In this document: positions 1-8,910 of the stretch, piece after piece
Layout: the number at the start of each line of letters is the position of its first letter
Position numbering within the stretch: position 1 is the stretch's first letter
Source of the DNA: Phoebastria nigripes
Lineage: Eukaryota > Chordata > Aves > Procellariiformes > Diomedeidae
Direction: 5' to 3'
Length of the DNA stretch: 64,000 nt
NCBI GenBank assembly: GCA_035582835.1
Contig: JAYKAV010002553.1
Span: forward strand, 1,968,590 to 2,032,589
Notes under the pieces: generated by a model
The model's database searches: none
What the model saw: the letters and a program-made list of their open reading frames with translations, nothing else
What the model was told of the DNA's origin: nothing
Program-made: the position numbers and the translations under genes

Positions 1-649
1 CCCCCCCTTTGCAGAGAGCCCTCGGCCCCAGGGGTGCCCCCAGGGAGGCCCCAGCACCCCGCAGCAGAGGCCCCGGGCCGCCTTACTGCCTCCAGCTGCA
101 GCGCCTCGGCCGGACTCTGCCCGGCCCAGGCCACGCTCCGCCCCGGCACCCTGCGCCGCCCCAGCACCCTGCACCGCCCCGGCACCAGCTCCCGCCTGGC
201 CCAGACCCCTGGCACACAGCCCCGCAGCCTCTCTGCAGGGCCCCAGGCATGGCGGGGGGAGCTGGCCCCGCTCCCATGGGGCTCGTGCTGCCATCACCCA
301 CGGTCTGTGCCTGCACCCACAGCCTCTGCCTGCAGTGACACCCCCAAAAACCCACTCTGCTGCCTCCCGCCCCAACAGCTCTGCAGCCCCACGGTGCAGC
401 CCTGTCCCTGCTTGCCCCAAACATAGGGAGACCTGAGTTTAATGCCACAGGGCTGCTCCGGCCTCTGCAGAGGACAGGACCTTGGAAGGGACAAGCCACC
501 TGCAGCAAGGACACACTGCATCTGCAAAGAAGCCCCCGGAGCTGAAGCACGATGGGGGACACTGGGGGGCAGAGACCCACCATCCCAAACAGTCTCCCCC
601 CTGCACAGGGACCGCCAGAGATGGCATCCAGCACAGACTCTGCTGTGGT
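1..649. other. GC-rich intergenic DNA beyond BORCS7 3' end
   Basis: No exon is recognisable here. The sequence is C-rich on the plus strand and contains three adjacent copies of an 18-bp unit at 138-191 (consensus CCGCCCCGGCACCCTGCG). By vertebrate synteny AS3MT should follow BORCS7 in this direction, but nothing resembling a methyltransferase exon is visible, so that gene probably starts outside the window. Long open frames here are the usual result of high GC content. Confidence 0.5.
138..191. repeat. 18-bp tandem repeat, three copies
   Basis: Three head-to-tail copies at 138-155, 156-173 and 174-191. The first two differ at two positions and the third diverges at its end. This is a short GC-rich minisatellite with no visible function. 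Confidence 0.7.
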
Positions 650-1952
650 TTGGTGGTGTTCAGGGCAGCTTTTATTCCCAGCAAGTGAGTCGCAGCTTCT
701 CCAGCAGCTGAGGGAAAATCCTCATTCCCAAAGTCATCTGCAAAGCTGGGGATCAGGACCCCTCCCAAGGCAAAAATACCCGCCACGGCCCCGGGGCTAA
801 CAGTGGCACTTTCATGTGGATGCAGGAGCTGCAGTGCCACCAAGTGAAGCCCAAACAGGCAGTAGCACTTGGAGAGGCTGGAGCCCAGGAGAAGGGTCTG
901 CAGCACAGGAGCCAAACCCCAGCAGCGCTCCAACAGGAACATGGCAGGCCGATGCCTGCTCTCAGCCTGCCTCCTCGTATCAGCTGATGAAAAGCACACT
1001 TGGGCAAACAAGTGCTTCCCATGTGCTCCAAGTGCTCCAGATAAGTGACTTACCAAAAACAAGACACAGTATTTATAGCCTGGGCCTGATGCTGCTCCCC
1101 NGGATGTGAACAGGAGCCCGGCGCTAGTCCTCCAACACAGAGCAGTGCAGAACTGAGCACACCAGCTCGTGATGCTCTCCTGCCTGCTTCCCTGGCTGGG
1201 CCTTTGGATACCTTCCCAACCAGATACAAACACACACCACAGCCAAGGCTGCTTCATCAAGAGCTGGAGCAGCAGCCCAGGAAGAGGAATGCAGTTGAAG
1301 GCCAAAGGCAGTGCAAATGGGTTGGCAAGGGTATGACGTTCCAAACTCTGGCAGAGTGGAAAATAAGATAACCTCCGAGCAGGACGCGGGCCAAACCATG
1401 TCCAGCTGGACCAGTGACAGACGTGTGTGCCCAGATTCCCGCTTTCAGAAATTCTGGGACCGGCACCTCAGTCTACACTGAAGCACCTCTCTCACCCACC
1501 CAGGCACTTACAGCTCCCACTGATTAACATGCCCAAAATAAATTGCACTCTGGGCCTTCTCTGTGTCTAAATACAGACCAGTGTCAAACTGCAGACACCT
1601 GTATTTAAAACCCACGGCTCAATTTTATGCATTTCTTGCCAGGGGTGCTGGTGTGGGCTGAGCACTTCACGCTGCACGGGAAGTAAGTGGACACAGGAAT
1701 TGCTGGGGGGAGTGAAGTTTCAGGTAAGTTTGTTTCAGTCAGGCGCTAGCGAGCAGGCAAGCGTTCTGGAGCAGAGACGTGGATGGAGGCACGTGAGAGG
1801 GGCCCATGTGCCCAGAAACACAGACTCTGCATNTATCCCAGCTGACATCCAGCACCATCCAGACATAGGTCTGAACCCCGGGGTCTGGAGGGGAAAGGAC
1901 ACTTCGCTGCCCTCAGTGCCAGTCGAGATGTCCTCATGCCTTCAGCTANGCT
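650..1952 (-). other. BORCS7: Probable BORCS7 3' untranslated region
   Basis: Sequence between the BORCS7 stop codon (1953-1955) and the AATAAA at 671-676, read on the minus strand. It contains a 301-codon open frame on the same strand (439-1344, interrupted by an N) with no recognisable domain. The extent is inferred only from the poly(A) hexamer. Confidence 0.4.
671..676 (-). terminator. Candidate poly(A) signal of BORCS7
   Basis: The plus strand reads TTTATT, which is AATAAA on the minus strand. It is the only canonical hexamer I noticed downstream of the BORCS7 stop codon and would give a 3'UTR of about 1.3 kb (roughly 650-1952). Cleavage would fall 15-25 nt further, near 650. Confidence 0.45.
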
Positions 1953-4325
1953 TCATTTCAGCAAGTGACTCAGCTGGTCCTGTAGGTTTGATGACTGCTC
2001 GACGCTGGGGACCAAGCAAGAAGAGGTTCACAGTGAGATCTGCTCCCCAGACTGAGCCGTGCTGCCTGCGCCCAAGGGACCAGAACAGCTCTAGCACTGA
2101 CACTACAGCAAAGAGAAACCCTGGGGTTCCCCAACCCACCTCCTTGTCCCCACAAGGCAAACCTCATTTTGTGCACCCATAAGCAGATAGCTCTGCTCTA
2201 CACCACCCTCATCTCCTACCACAAACAACCTCACAGGCTCCATCACGTTAATGAAACAAATGGAAGTTTTGGTATAAATCATCCCTTCACTCAAATTCCC
2301 ATCTCTTCACAATACTGAAACACTATTCTGCTGGGCCAGCATCTGCTTCAAAGGCAGCTGCAAAAAGCTTTTCGCTCTGTTTTCCCCCACCCTACTCCAT
2401 NACTTTTCCCTTTCCATCAATGCCCACATGTGTTCCCCAAGTCCTCCTGGCATTCCTTCAGCTGAGTACTCACTTCTTCTGAATTGCTTCTTGCCTAGAT
2501 GAGAAAAGGAGACAAAAAGAGCATTAGAAAAATAAAATCTCAGCAACAGGGTTCATGTTATGTTGAAGAAAAGGGACTTGCTCAAGGGCTCAGGAGGCCA
2601 AAACCCCNGTGTGTTTCTGGATTACGTCCTGAGAGGACAGCAGCGGCACTGGCTTCTCCCCCTTAGCCCTAGATGCNTCACACACTCTCACAGGAGACAC
2701 AGTGCATGGCAAACAGGAAGCAAAAATCTCAGCTCCCACCCCGAAACAGCCTGAGCTGTACCAGTGGAGCTGGAGAGGGCTGGAGGATCCCAGCTCCAGG
2801 GTTTGCTCAGCTTTGAGGAGCCGGGCAAGAGGGATCGGTCTGAGTGGGCTTCATGCAAAGTCTTTACGTAGAATGGAAAGGGATCGAGGGATCTCTCAGC
2901 TGCCCAGAGAGAACGTGGTGTCCCCTACTTACTGGTACTGTAGATGAGTGGTTATTATGGCCATTTTCCTTAAACTCTGTGGAGAACAAGACAAAGAATG
3001 AATGTCTGATGGGAGCAGTTCAGCAGAANCACAGGGCAAGCTGTCCCAGTGCCCCAGGGAGTTCCTCCGGCACGGCCATCACTGTACCACTGCACTGCCT
3101 CCGAAACACCCCCAGTGGTATCTGTCAGCAATGGCATGCTCCCCTCTTCTTTCCCAATGACAAGCACAGACACTAAGTACTTTGTTTCAACCTTCGGTCC
3201 CTTGAGCTTTCCGGTAGAGATGGCAAGCTTAAGGGCTGGCTTGAGCTGCAGGACACTGGAAGGCCAGCAGCACACGTGGGTTTGAAGAAGCACTAAATTA
3301 TTCTGGCCACCAGCCCTGCTGCCTGAACTCATGTATTTCATTTCATGGCTCCAGTAACATGTCTGCATATCTGTTCTTATAACCCTCCTCTCCTCCTGTC
3401 CACCAGAAACACTGTTGCTCTAGCAGATAAACACAGCTTACATCTTCCGAGTGCAGGATGGCATCTTCTTGCATCACCATGTTTCTAGCAGCTTGACCCA
3501 GGAGCTAAAAGACAAATGCACAGACCAGACTGAGAGGCAGCAGCTCTGCATTTCCCGAGACCCTTGTGATGGCTGCTCAGCAGACCTGCATGCAAGGCTG
3601 ACAGTCTGGGGGCCCCGGGTGACACGGTGCAAGGCTTGTGGGGAGCATCGCGGTGCCGTGCCCACCCCTCAGAGCACACAGGCCTAGGGAGAGCCTGAGG
3701 CATCGCTCCAGGCTGTCACTCTGGAGAGATGTCAAGAAATAAAGGCAGCCTCCCGCCTCCCCCCACCTCCCCAGCGCTGTCAGAGGCACCCGCGGCCCAA
3801 GAGCCCTACGGCGGTGCCCCGCCGGCCCAGCCATACCTGCAGCCCGGGCCCCGCTGTCCCCGTCCCCCGCCCAGTCCCAGGGATGCCCCCCTTCGGACTA
3901 CAGCTCCCAGCATGCCCCGCGCCCGCCACCGACTACAGCTCCCAGCATGTCCCGCGTCGGCCGGCCGGTCCCGGCGCCCCCGCTCCGCAGCCGGCGGGGC
4001 TCGGCCGGGCCGCAGCTCCCCGGCCGGGCCGCCCCACGCGGACGATGTCCCCGACAAGCACTGCCCCGGGGGGCGGCCGGGCCGGGCCAGATCGCCCGCC
4101 GTCCCCGGCTCCTCCCNGCAGGCCTCGCGGCCGCGCTGCATGCCGGGCCCTGTAGTCGGCCGTCCGGCGGCGCCCGCCGCTCACCTCGGCGCTGCGGGAG
4201 CCCTTCAGCACCTGCTTGGTGAGGGCGATCACGTCGGTGCCGCAGCTCGTCACCTTCTCGGTCAGGACCCCCTTCACCGAGTGGCCGAAGCGCGCCTGGG
4301 CGTCCGCCGCGCCCCCCGCCGCCAT
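1953..4325 (-). CDS. BORCS7: BORCS7, BLOC-1-related complex subunit 7 (five coding exons)
   Basis: BORCS7 is a subunit of BORC, the lysosome-surface complex that recruits ARL8 and kinesin to move lysosomes outward. Minus-strand coding exons are 4185-4325, 3442-3504, 2933-2976, 2474-2494 and 1953-2004. They sum to 321 nt, exactly 106 aa plus stop, the length expected for the family. Every junction has AG/GT ends and keeps frame (0, 0, 2, 2). The protein is close to human: exon 1 has QARFGHSVKGVLTEKV and GTDVIALTKQVLKGSR, exon 2 LLGQAARNMVMQEDAI, exon 3 SLRKMAIITTHLQYQ, and the end is DQLSHLLK. It looks largely helical, with no signal peptide or membrane segment. The fourth exon is a 21-nt microexon. 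The first exon lies in a CpG island and its start codon is embedded in a YY1/TISU-like element. It is divergent to CYP17A1, with 977 bp between the two start codons. Confidence 0.96.
2474..2494 (-). CDS. BORCS7: BORCS7 coding exon 4 (21-nt microexon)
   Basis: The minus strand reads ...TAG, then 21 nt encoding the end of a split Gln and EAIQKN, then GTGAGT. The intron phases require it: exon 3 ends CA and this exon begins G; it ends AA and exon 5 begins C (Asn). Skipping it would remove seven residues without changing frame. Confidence 0.93.
3897..3915 (+). promoter_or_regulatory. ZNF143/THAP11-type motif, copy 1
   Basis: ACTACAGCTCCCAGCATGC agrees closely with the ZNF143 (Staf) promoter motif ACTACAnnTCCCAGnATGC. 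It lies in BORCS7 intron 1, inside the CpG island. Confidence 0.75.
3932..3950 (+). promoter_or_regulatory. ZNF143/THAP11-type motif, copy 2
   Basis: ACTACAGCTCCCAGCATGT, identical to copy 1 except the last base and spaced 35 bp from it in the same orientation. Confidence 0.75.
4138..4156 (-). promoter_or_regulatory. ZNF143/THAP11-type motif, copy 3 (opposite strand)
   Basis: On the minus strand this reads ACTACAGGGCCCGGCATGC, a slightly weaker match. It lies just downstream of the BORCS7 exon 1 donor and points in the direction of BORCS7 transcription. Confidence 0.6.
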
Positions 4326-4328
4326 CTT
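4318..4328 (-). promoter_or_regulatory. YY1 site / TISU-like initiator at BORCS7 start codon
   Basis: The minus strand reads AAGATGGCGGC, a perfect YY1 core whose ATG is the BORCS7 start codon. With the preceding base it is TAAGATGGCGGC, one mismatch from the TISU consensus SAASATGGCGGC. Genes of this class usually have 5'UTRs of 5-30 nt, which would place the start site near 4335-4350. Confidence 0.65.
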
Positions 4329-4534
4329 ACCCTGCCCGCACCCCGCCTCGTCCCGCCGGGCGCCGCTACGGCGAGCGCCGGGGGCCAGAAGAGTCGGGAA
4401 GGCGCAGTGCCCGCGGCGGGCGGGCGCACCGCCGCGGAGGGGCCGCCTCTGCCCGGGGCCGGCCCCCTCGGGGCTCTTGTCCCCCCATGGACACCTCAGA
4501 CTCGGACATCACGCCGGGCACGGACACCCCGAGG

Positions 4535-4890
4535 CTGCCCAGCACTGACCAGTGCTGCCCGGGGCTGACCAGTGCTGACCAGCACTACCCAGTGCTGACC
4601 GGGCTGATCAGGGCTTCTCAGCACTGACCAGTGCTTGCCCCGTACTGCCCAGGGCTGCCCAGTGCTGCCCGGGGCTGCCCAGTGCTCAGCAGCGCTGATC
4701 AGGGCTGCCCAGCACTGCCAAGCGCTGCCCATTGCTGCCCAGCACTGACCAGGGCTGACGATCAGGGCTGACCAGGGCTTCTCAGCATTCCCAGTGCTGC
4801 CCAGTGCTGTCCAGTGCTTGCCCAGCACTGCCCAGTGCTGACCAGGGCTTTTCAGCATTCCCCAGTGCTTGCCCAGTGCTGCCCATCCCC
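4535..4890. repeat. Minisatellite of CTGCCCAGTG / CTGACCAGTG units
   Basis: About 350 bp of imperfect 10-11-bp units (CTGCCCAGTG, CTGACCAGTG, CTGACCAGCA and similar) with a longer periodicity: the block containing GACCAGGGCTTCTCAGCATTCC recurs with small changes. It lies between the divergent BORCS7 and CYP17A1 promoters. The open frame across it (a Gly/Ala/Trp-rich peptide on the minus strand) is produced by the repeat and is not a gene. Confidence 0.85.
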
Positions 4891-5207
4891 TCCCGGGCAC
4901 ATCGAGGGGCTCCCAGGCTGGGGATGGACCCCAATGCCCCACCAGTCCCCAGCTGCGCTCATGGCACCCAGGGGAGACCCCGAGGGCTCAGCTGCCCCTG
5001 CACCCCTCGCCCACCACAGGGCCCTGGGGATGGAGCCCCACAGACACATCTGGCCCTGGGCGTCCCCTGGCCCGCAGCCTGCTGGACACGGCTCCCCCAC
5101 GGCCACCCGGTGCGGCCATGGCCCCGCTGCCCTCACCCCCCACCAGATGCCCAGCTGCAGAGCTGGCCATGGGCCCAGCACCCTGTTCCCCCCCTCCCCG
5201 TACCCCC
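4891..5207. other. GC-rich upstream region of CYP17A1
   Basis: Unique C-rich sequence between the minisatellite and the proximal promoter. A CCCCTCCCC stretch near 5190-5200 could bind Sp1/KLF factors. I see no exon here. Confidence 0.5.
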
Positions 5208-5264
5208 GATAAGGAGGCGAGCCTGCCTCGGGGTCAAGGCGANGACCCTGCAGCCGCTATAAAG
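5208..5264 (+). promoter_or_regulatory. CYP17A1: CYP17A1 proximal promoter: GATA, SF-1 and TATA elements
   Basis: Three steroidogenic-promoter elements are packed into 57 bp: GATAAG at 5208-5213, TCAAGGCGA at 5234-5242 (one mismatch from the NR5A1/SF-1 consensus YCAAGGYCA), and TATAAAG at 5258-5264. A start site about 25-30 bp past the TATA box, near 5288, leaves a 5'UTR of only some 15 nt before the ATG at 5303. An N at 5243 touches the SF-1 site. SF-1 and GATA4/6 control of CYP17A1 is established in mammals; its use here is inferred. Confidence 0.7.
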
Positions 5265-5302
5265 GCTCCCTGCACTGCTGCAGCCCCACAGCCGGCCCCG
5301 CC

Positions 5303-8300
5303 ATGCTGCTGCTGGGCGCCCTGCTGCTGGCCCTGGCCCTGCTCTGTGCCTGGGGGCTGGTGCGCCGGCGAGCCACCTCGGGGACGGGGATGGGTTTGGG
5401 GCGCCCGCGGAGCCTGCCAGCCCTGCCGCTGGTGGGGAGCCTGCTGCAGCTGGCCGGGCACCCCCAGCTCCACCTGCGGCTCTGGCACCTGCAGGGCCGC
5501 TACGGCAGCCTCTACGCCCTCTGGATGGGCTCCCACTACGTGGTGGTGGTGAACAGCTACCGGCATGCCAGGGAGGTGCTGCTGAAGAAGGGGAAGGCTT
5601 TCGCCGGACGGCCCCGCACTGTGAGTCAACAGCAGGTTTCAGGGGACCCCCTCCCACTGCGGCATGGGGCGAGGCGGGGGATGCTCCCAAGAAAGGCGCC
5701 AGCATCTGGCAGGGTCCACCTCCTCTCCCCATCCTGCCTGCAGCAAGGCAATGGCAGGGGCAGCCCCTCTCTGCCCTGTTCCCCAGGGCAAATCCTGCGC
5801 ATCCTCCATCCTGAGGGTGCCTGTTCTTCCCCGGGGCTGACTGTATCTTGGGGCATGGGGACATGGGTTCAGGTACCACCAGGGTCCCTGCACCCCCTAA
5901 GTTTCCTGGGCACCCCAGCCCCTAATCCTGGCATCTGTCCCCAAACCTCTCCATCGGTCTTCGGGGGTGAAACCAGCCCCCTGGACCATCCCTGGGATGG
6001 GAGGAGATGATCATCCACCCACCCCCAGCATCGCCCCTCTCTGACACACAGCCCCCCTGGGGCTGCCCTGCAGTGGGGTGACCCCAGGGCTGCCTGTCCC
6101 ACAGGTGACCACGGACCTGCTGTCCCGGGGGGGCAAGGACATCGCCTTTGCCAGCTACGGGCCCCTCTGGAAGTTCCAGCGCAAGCTGGTGCACGCTGCT
6201 CTCTCCATGTTCGGGGAGGGCTCGCTCGCCCTCGAGAGGATCAGTAAGTGCCCCCCGCCAGCCCCAGGCTCCCTCCCGGCTCTGTCTCCCTCCCGCACTT
6301 GATCCGGGCTGGACTTTTCCTTCCTCCATGCCCTGATCCCCCGGGAACCAAGGGCAGACTCATTGGCTCAGCCCAAACCCCCCAGCATCCCCTCAGTTTG
6401 CGTAGCAGGGGCTCGGTCCCTCTCCTTCCATCGTCAGTACTTTACTTCTACCTCTCCCCGTGAGTTTTCCACCCTGAGCTTTGGCTCCCCTCACTGACAG
6501 CTGGGGAAACTGAGGCATGGAGCCAGCTCCCGGACCCCCGGGCTCCCCGCTCCACCCAGGAGGAGCATCAAGCTGCACACAGAGACTTCCCTGCACGTCT
6601 CCATCCTTTCTGCTCCTCCCCAGCACCTGGCATCGTCCCTTCTGCCCATCCCAGCCCCTCGGGGCTCAGCCCTGGCTGGGGTGTGCTCTCTGCAGGCTGC
6701 ACACACTGAATGAGTGGGGGACCCCTCCTTCCAGCCCCCAGCTGCCCCCTCCACCACCTCAGTTTCACCATCACCCCCTCGCCTGCCTCTCCCCTCCACC
6801 CCAGTCTGCCGGGAGGCTGCGTCCCTATGCGAGACGCTCAGCGCTGCGCAGGATACGGCCCTGGATGTGGCCCCCGAGCTCACACGGGCTGTCACCAACG
6901 TGGTCTGCTCCCTCTGCTTCAATTCCTCGTACCGGCGTGGGGACCCCGAGTTCGAGGCCATGCTGGAGTACAGCCAGGGTATCGTGGACACCGTGGCCAA
7001 GGAGAGCTTGGTGGACATCTTCCCCTGGCTCCAGGTGAGCAGGGACACAGGGACTGCCTGTTCCTCTCACCTCGGACGAGAGGAAGGAGCTGGGATGTGT
7101 CCTGCAGGAGGGGGCTACCTGAGCCCCCCAGGGTTAGGAGGGTCACTGCCCCGGTGTCCCACAAGAGCCAGTACCCTGGTGGGCACAGAGNGACTGCAGA
7201 GGCTGGGCTGAGCTGGAGCCCCTTGCTGTAATGGGGCTTTTCTCCCCCAGATCTTCCCCAACAAGGACCTGGCCCTGCTGAAGAGATGCCTCAAGGTCCG
7301 GGACCAGCTGCTCCAGCAGAAGTTCACCGAACACAAGGTGCCAACGAGGCCAGGACAGGGAGATGCTCGGGAGCTGCGGGGTGCTGGAGCTGGGGTGGAG
7401 GGGACTGTGCCCAGGACAGCCTGGCTCACGCATGTCCCCTGGCAGGAAGCCTTCTGCGGGGATGCTGTGAGGGACCTCATGGACGCCCTCCTGCAAGTGA
7501 GGCTCAGTGCCAAGAACAGCAGCCCCCCAGCGCCAGGGCTGGAGCTGACTGATGACCACCTCCTCATGACAGTGGGGGACATCTTCGGGGCCGGTGTGGA
7601 GACCACCACAACTGTCCTCAAATGGGCTGTGCTCTACCTGCTCCACTACCCCGAGGTAGGGTCTGCACCCCATGGCACGGGGCCTGGGCTCCCTCCAGCA
7701 CCAGGGACATCGTGGGGGGGCTTTGGGGAAGGCAGGTGCCAAGAGAGATGTCAGGCTTTGTGAATAAGCAGGATCAGGCTGTGGGCATTTTACTTCTGCC
7801 CTGCGCAACCTGCCAGGACATGCTGGTGATGCTGCGGCTACCCCACTGCCACGAAGAGCCCCCACGCACAGGGCACCCCGCTCCCTGGGCTGCCATCCCA
7901 GCCCTTGCTCCCCTCCCAGGTCCAGAGGAAGATCCAGGAGGAGATGGACCAGAAAATCGGCCTGGCGCGTCACCCCCACCTCAGCGACCGCCCACTGCTG
8001 CCCTACTTGGAGGCCACCATCAGTGAAGTGCTGCGCATCCGGCCCGTGTCCCCCCTGCTCATCCCACATGTGTCCCTTGCTGACACCAGGTGAGACCCCC
8101 CCAGGGCGCAGCCAGGACGTGGGCAGANGCGGTGGGAGGGAGTGACCGTCTCACTCTGCGTTCACCTTGCAGCATCGGGGAATACTCCATCCCCAAGGGC
8201 GCCAGGGTCGTCATCAACCTCTGGTCCGTGCACCATGATGACAAGGAGTGGGACAAGCCCGAGGAGTTCAATCCTGGTGGGTTGGGTGCTCCCCGTCCTC

Positions 8301-8790
8301 CCCGGGGGGCAGGGGATGGCAGGGTGGGTGCAGCAGGAGAGGCTGAGCCTGCGGGAGGCTTGGTGGTGGGAGGTCGGACCCTGCTCCCGCCGGGCTGGGG
8401 CATTCGCACCGTCCCTGCTCTTGCAGCTCACGGGAGGGACACATGTGTGATGAACTTGGGCCGGTCTCAGGCAGAAGGGACTGATCCCTGCCAATGCCAA
8501 TGGTGCCCCTTCCCCTTGCAGGCCGCTTCCTGGATGAGCGGGGCCAGCACATCCACTCGCCCTCACCCAGCTACCTGCCCTTCGGGGCCGGGATCCGCGT
8601 CTGCCTGGGCGAAGTCCTGGCCAAGATGGAGCTGTTCCTCTTCCTGGCCTGGGTGCTGCAGAGGTTCACACTTGAGTGCCCCCAGGACCAGCCCCTGCCG
8701 TCGCTGGAGGGCAAGTTTGGTGTGGTGCTGCAGGTGCAGAAGTTTCGGGTGAAGGCCAGGCTGCGGGATGCCTGGCGAGCGACCTCGTGA
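5303..8790 (+). CDS. CYP17A1: CYP17A1, steroid 17-alpha-hydroxylase/17,20-lyase (eight exons)
   Basis: Microsomal P450 that 17-hydroxylates pregnenolone and progesterone and cleaves the product to C19 androgens, using POR and cytochrome b5. Exons: 5303-5620, 6105-6243, 6805-7034, 7251-7337, 7446-7655, 7920-8089, 8173-8276, 8522-8790. They total 1527 nt, giving 508 aa, the same length as human CYP17A1, with the same eight-exon organisation; all introns are GT-AG. Visible features: N-terminal membrane anchor (2-20) followed by RRR, Pro-rich hinge [10 protein letters not shown] (38-47), I-helix GAGVETT with catalytic Thr311, K-helix E364-x-x-R367, and heme loop [10 protein letters not shown] (440-449) with Cys447 as the iron ligand. 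Human E305 and R239 equivalents are kept (Glu310, Arg246). Ser363 stands where human has Arg358, Leu112 where human has Ala105 and Ser209 where human has Asn202. The intron 4 donor GTGCCA is weak. Introns are only 83-561 bp. Confidence 0.97.
5621..8521 (+). other. CYP17A1 introns 1-7
   Basis: Introns are 5621-6104 (484 bp), 6244-6804 (561), 7035-7250 (216), 7338-7445 (108), 7656-7919 (264), 8090-8172 (83) and 8277-8521 (245). All are GC-rich and I see no repeat or RNA gene inside them. Single N bases occur in introns 3 and 6 (7191, 8128). Confidence 0.9.
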
Positions 8791-8910
8791 TGGGGACGAG
8801 CCCTGGATCCCGGGCAGTGGTGGGGTGGGATGGGATGGGACCATAGAGGCTATGACCTGCCTGCCCCATGGATGCGGGGTTGTCCGGATAAAGCTGTTCC
8901 CAATGCAGCA
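8791..8910 (+). terminator. CYP17A1: CYP17A1 3'UTR with variant poly(A) signal
   Basis: Short 3'UTR after the TGA at 8788-8790. GATAAA at 8887-8892, a known minor variant of AATAAA, is the best signal and no canonical hexamer is nearby. Cleavage would fall around 8905-8915, giving a 3'UTR of about 115-125 nt. Confidence 0.5.

Larger units (their letters stand above)
2005..4184 (-). other. BORCS7 introns 1-4
   Basis: Introns are 3505-4184 (680 bp), 2977-3441 (465 bp), 2495-2932 (438 bp) and 2005-2473 (469 bp), excluding the exons between them. Intron 1 is CpG-rich at its 5' end and carries the ZNF143-like sites. The others contain nothing I recognise apart from several single N bases. Confidence 0.85.
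3780..4480. promoter_or_regulatory. CpG island covering BORCS7 exon 1
   Basis: Very GC-rich with many CG dinucleotides, in contrast to the depleted sequence on either side. It spans BORCS7 exon 1, the first part of intron 1 and about 150 bp upstream of the start codon. It looks like a TATA-less housekeeping promoter. The edges are judged by eye. Confidence 0.75.

Noticed and set aside
1..650. AS3MT exons expected by synteny
   Set aside because: No methyltransferase motif or plausible exon could be read on the minus strand, so the gene is not claimed in this window.
3729..4568. 279-codon open frame on the plus strand across the CpG island
   Set aside because: Antisense to BORCS7 exon 1 and intron 1, Pro/Arg/Ala-rich as expected from CpG-island sequence; no independent evidence of a gene.
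4496..4942. Repetitive Gly/Trp/Ala-rich 148-residue open frame, minus strand
   Set aside because: It is the minisatellite read as protein.
7143..8069. 308-codon open frame antisense to CYP17A1
   Set aside because: It is a shadow of CYP17A1 exons 4-6, their introns and flanking intron sequence in GC-rich DNA; no domain or splice logic supports it.
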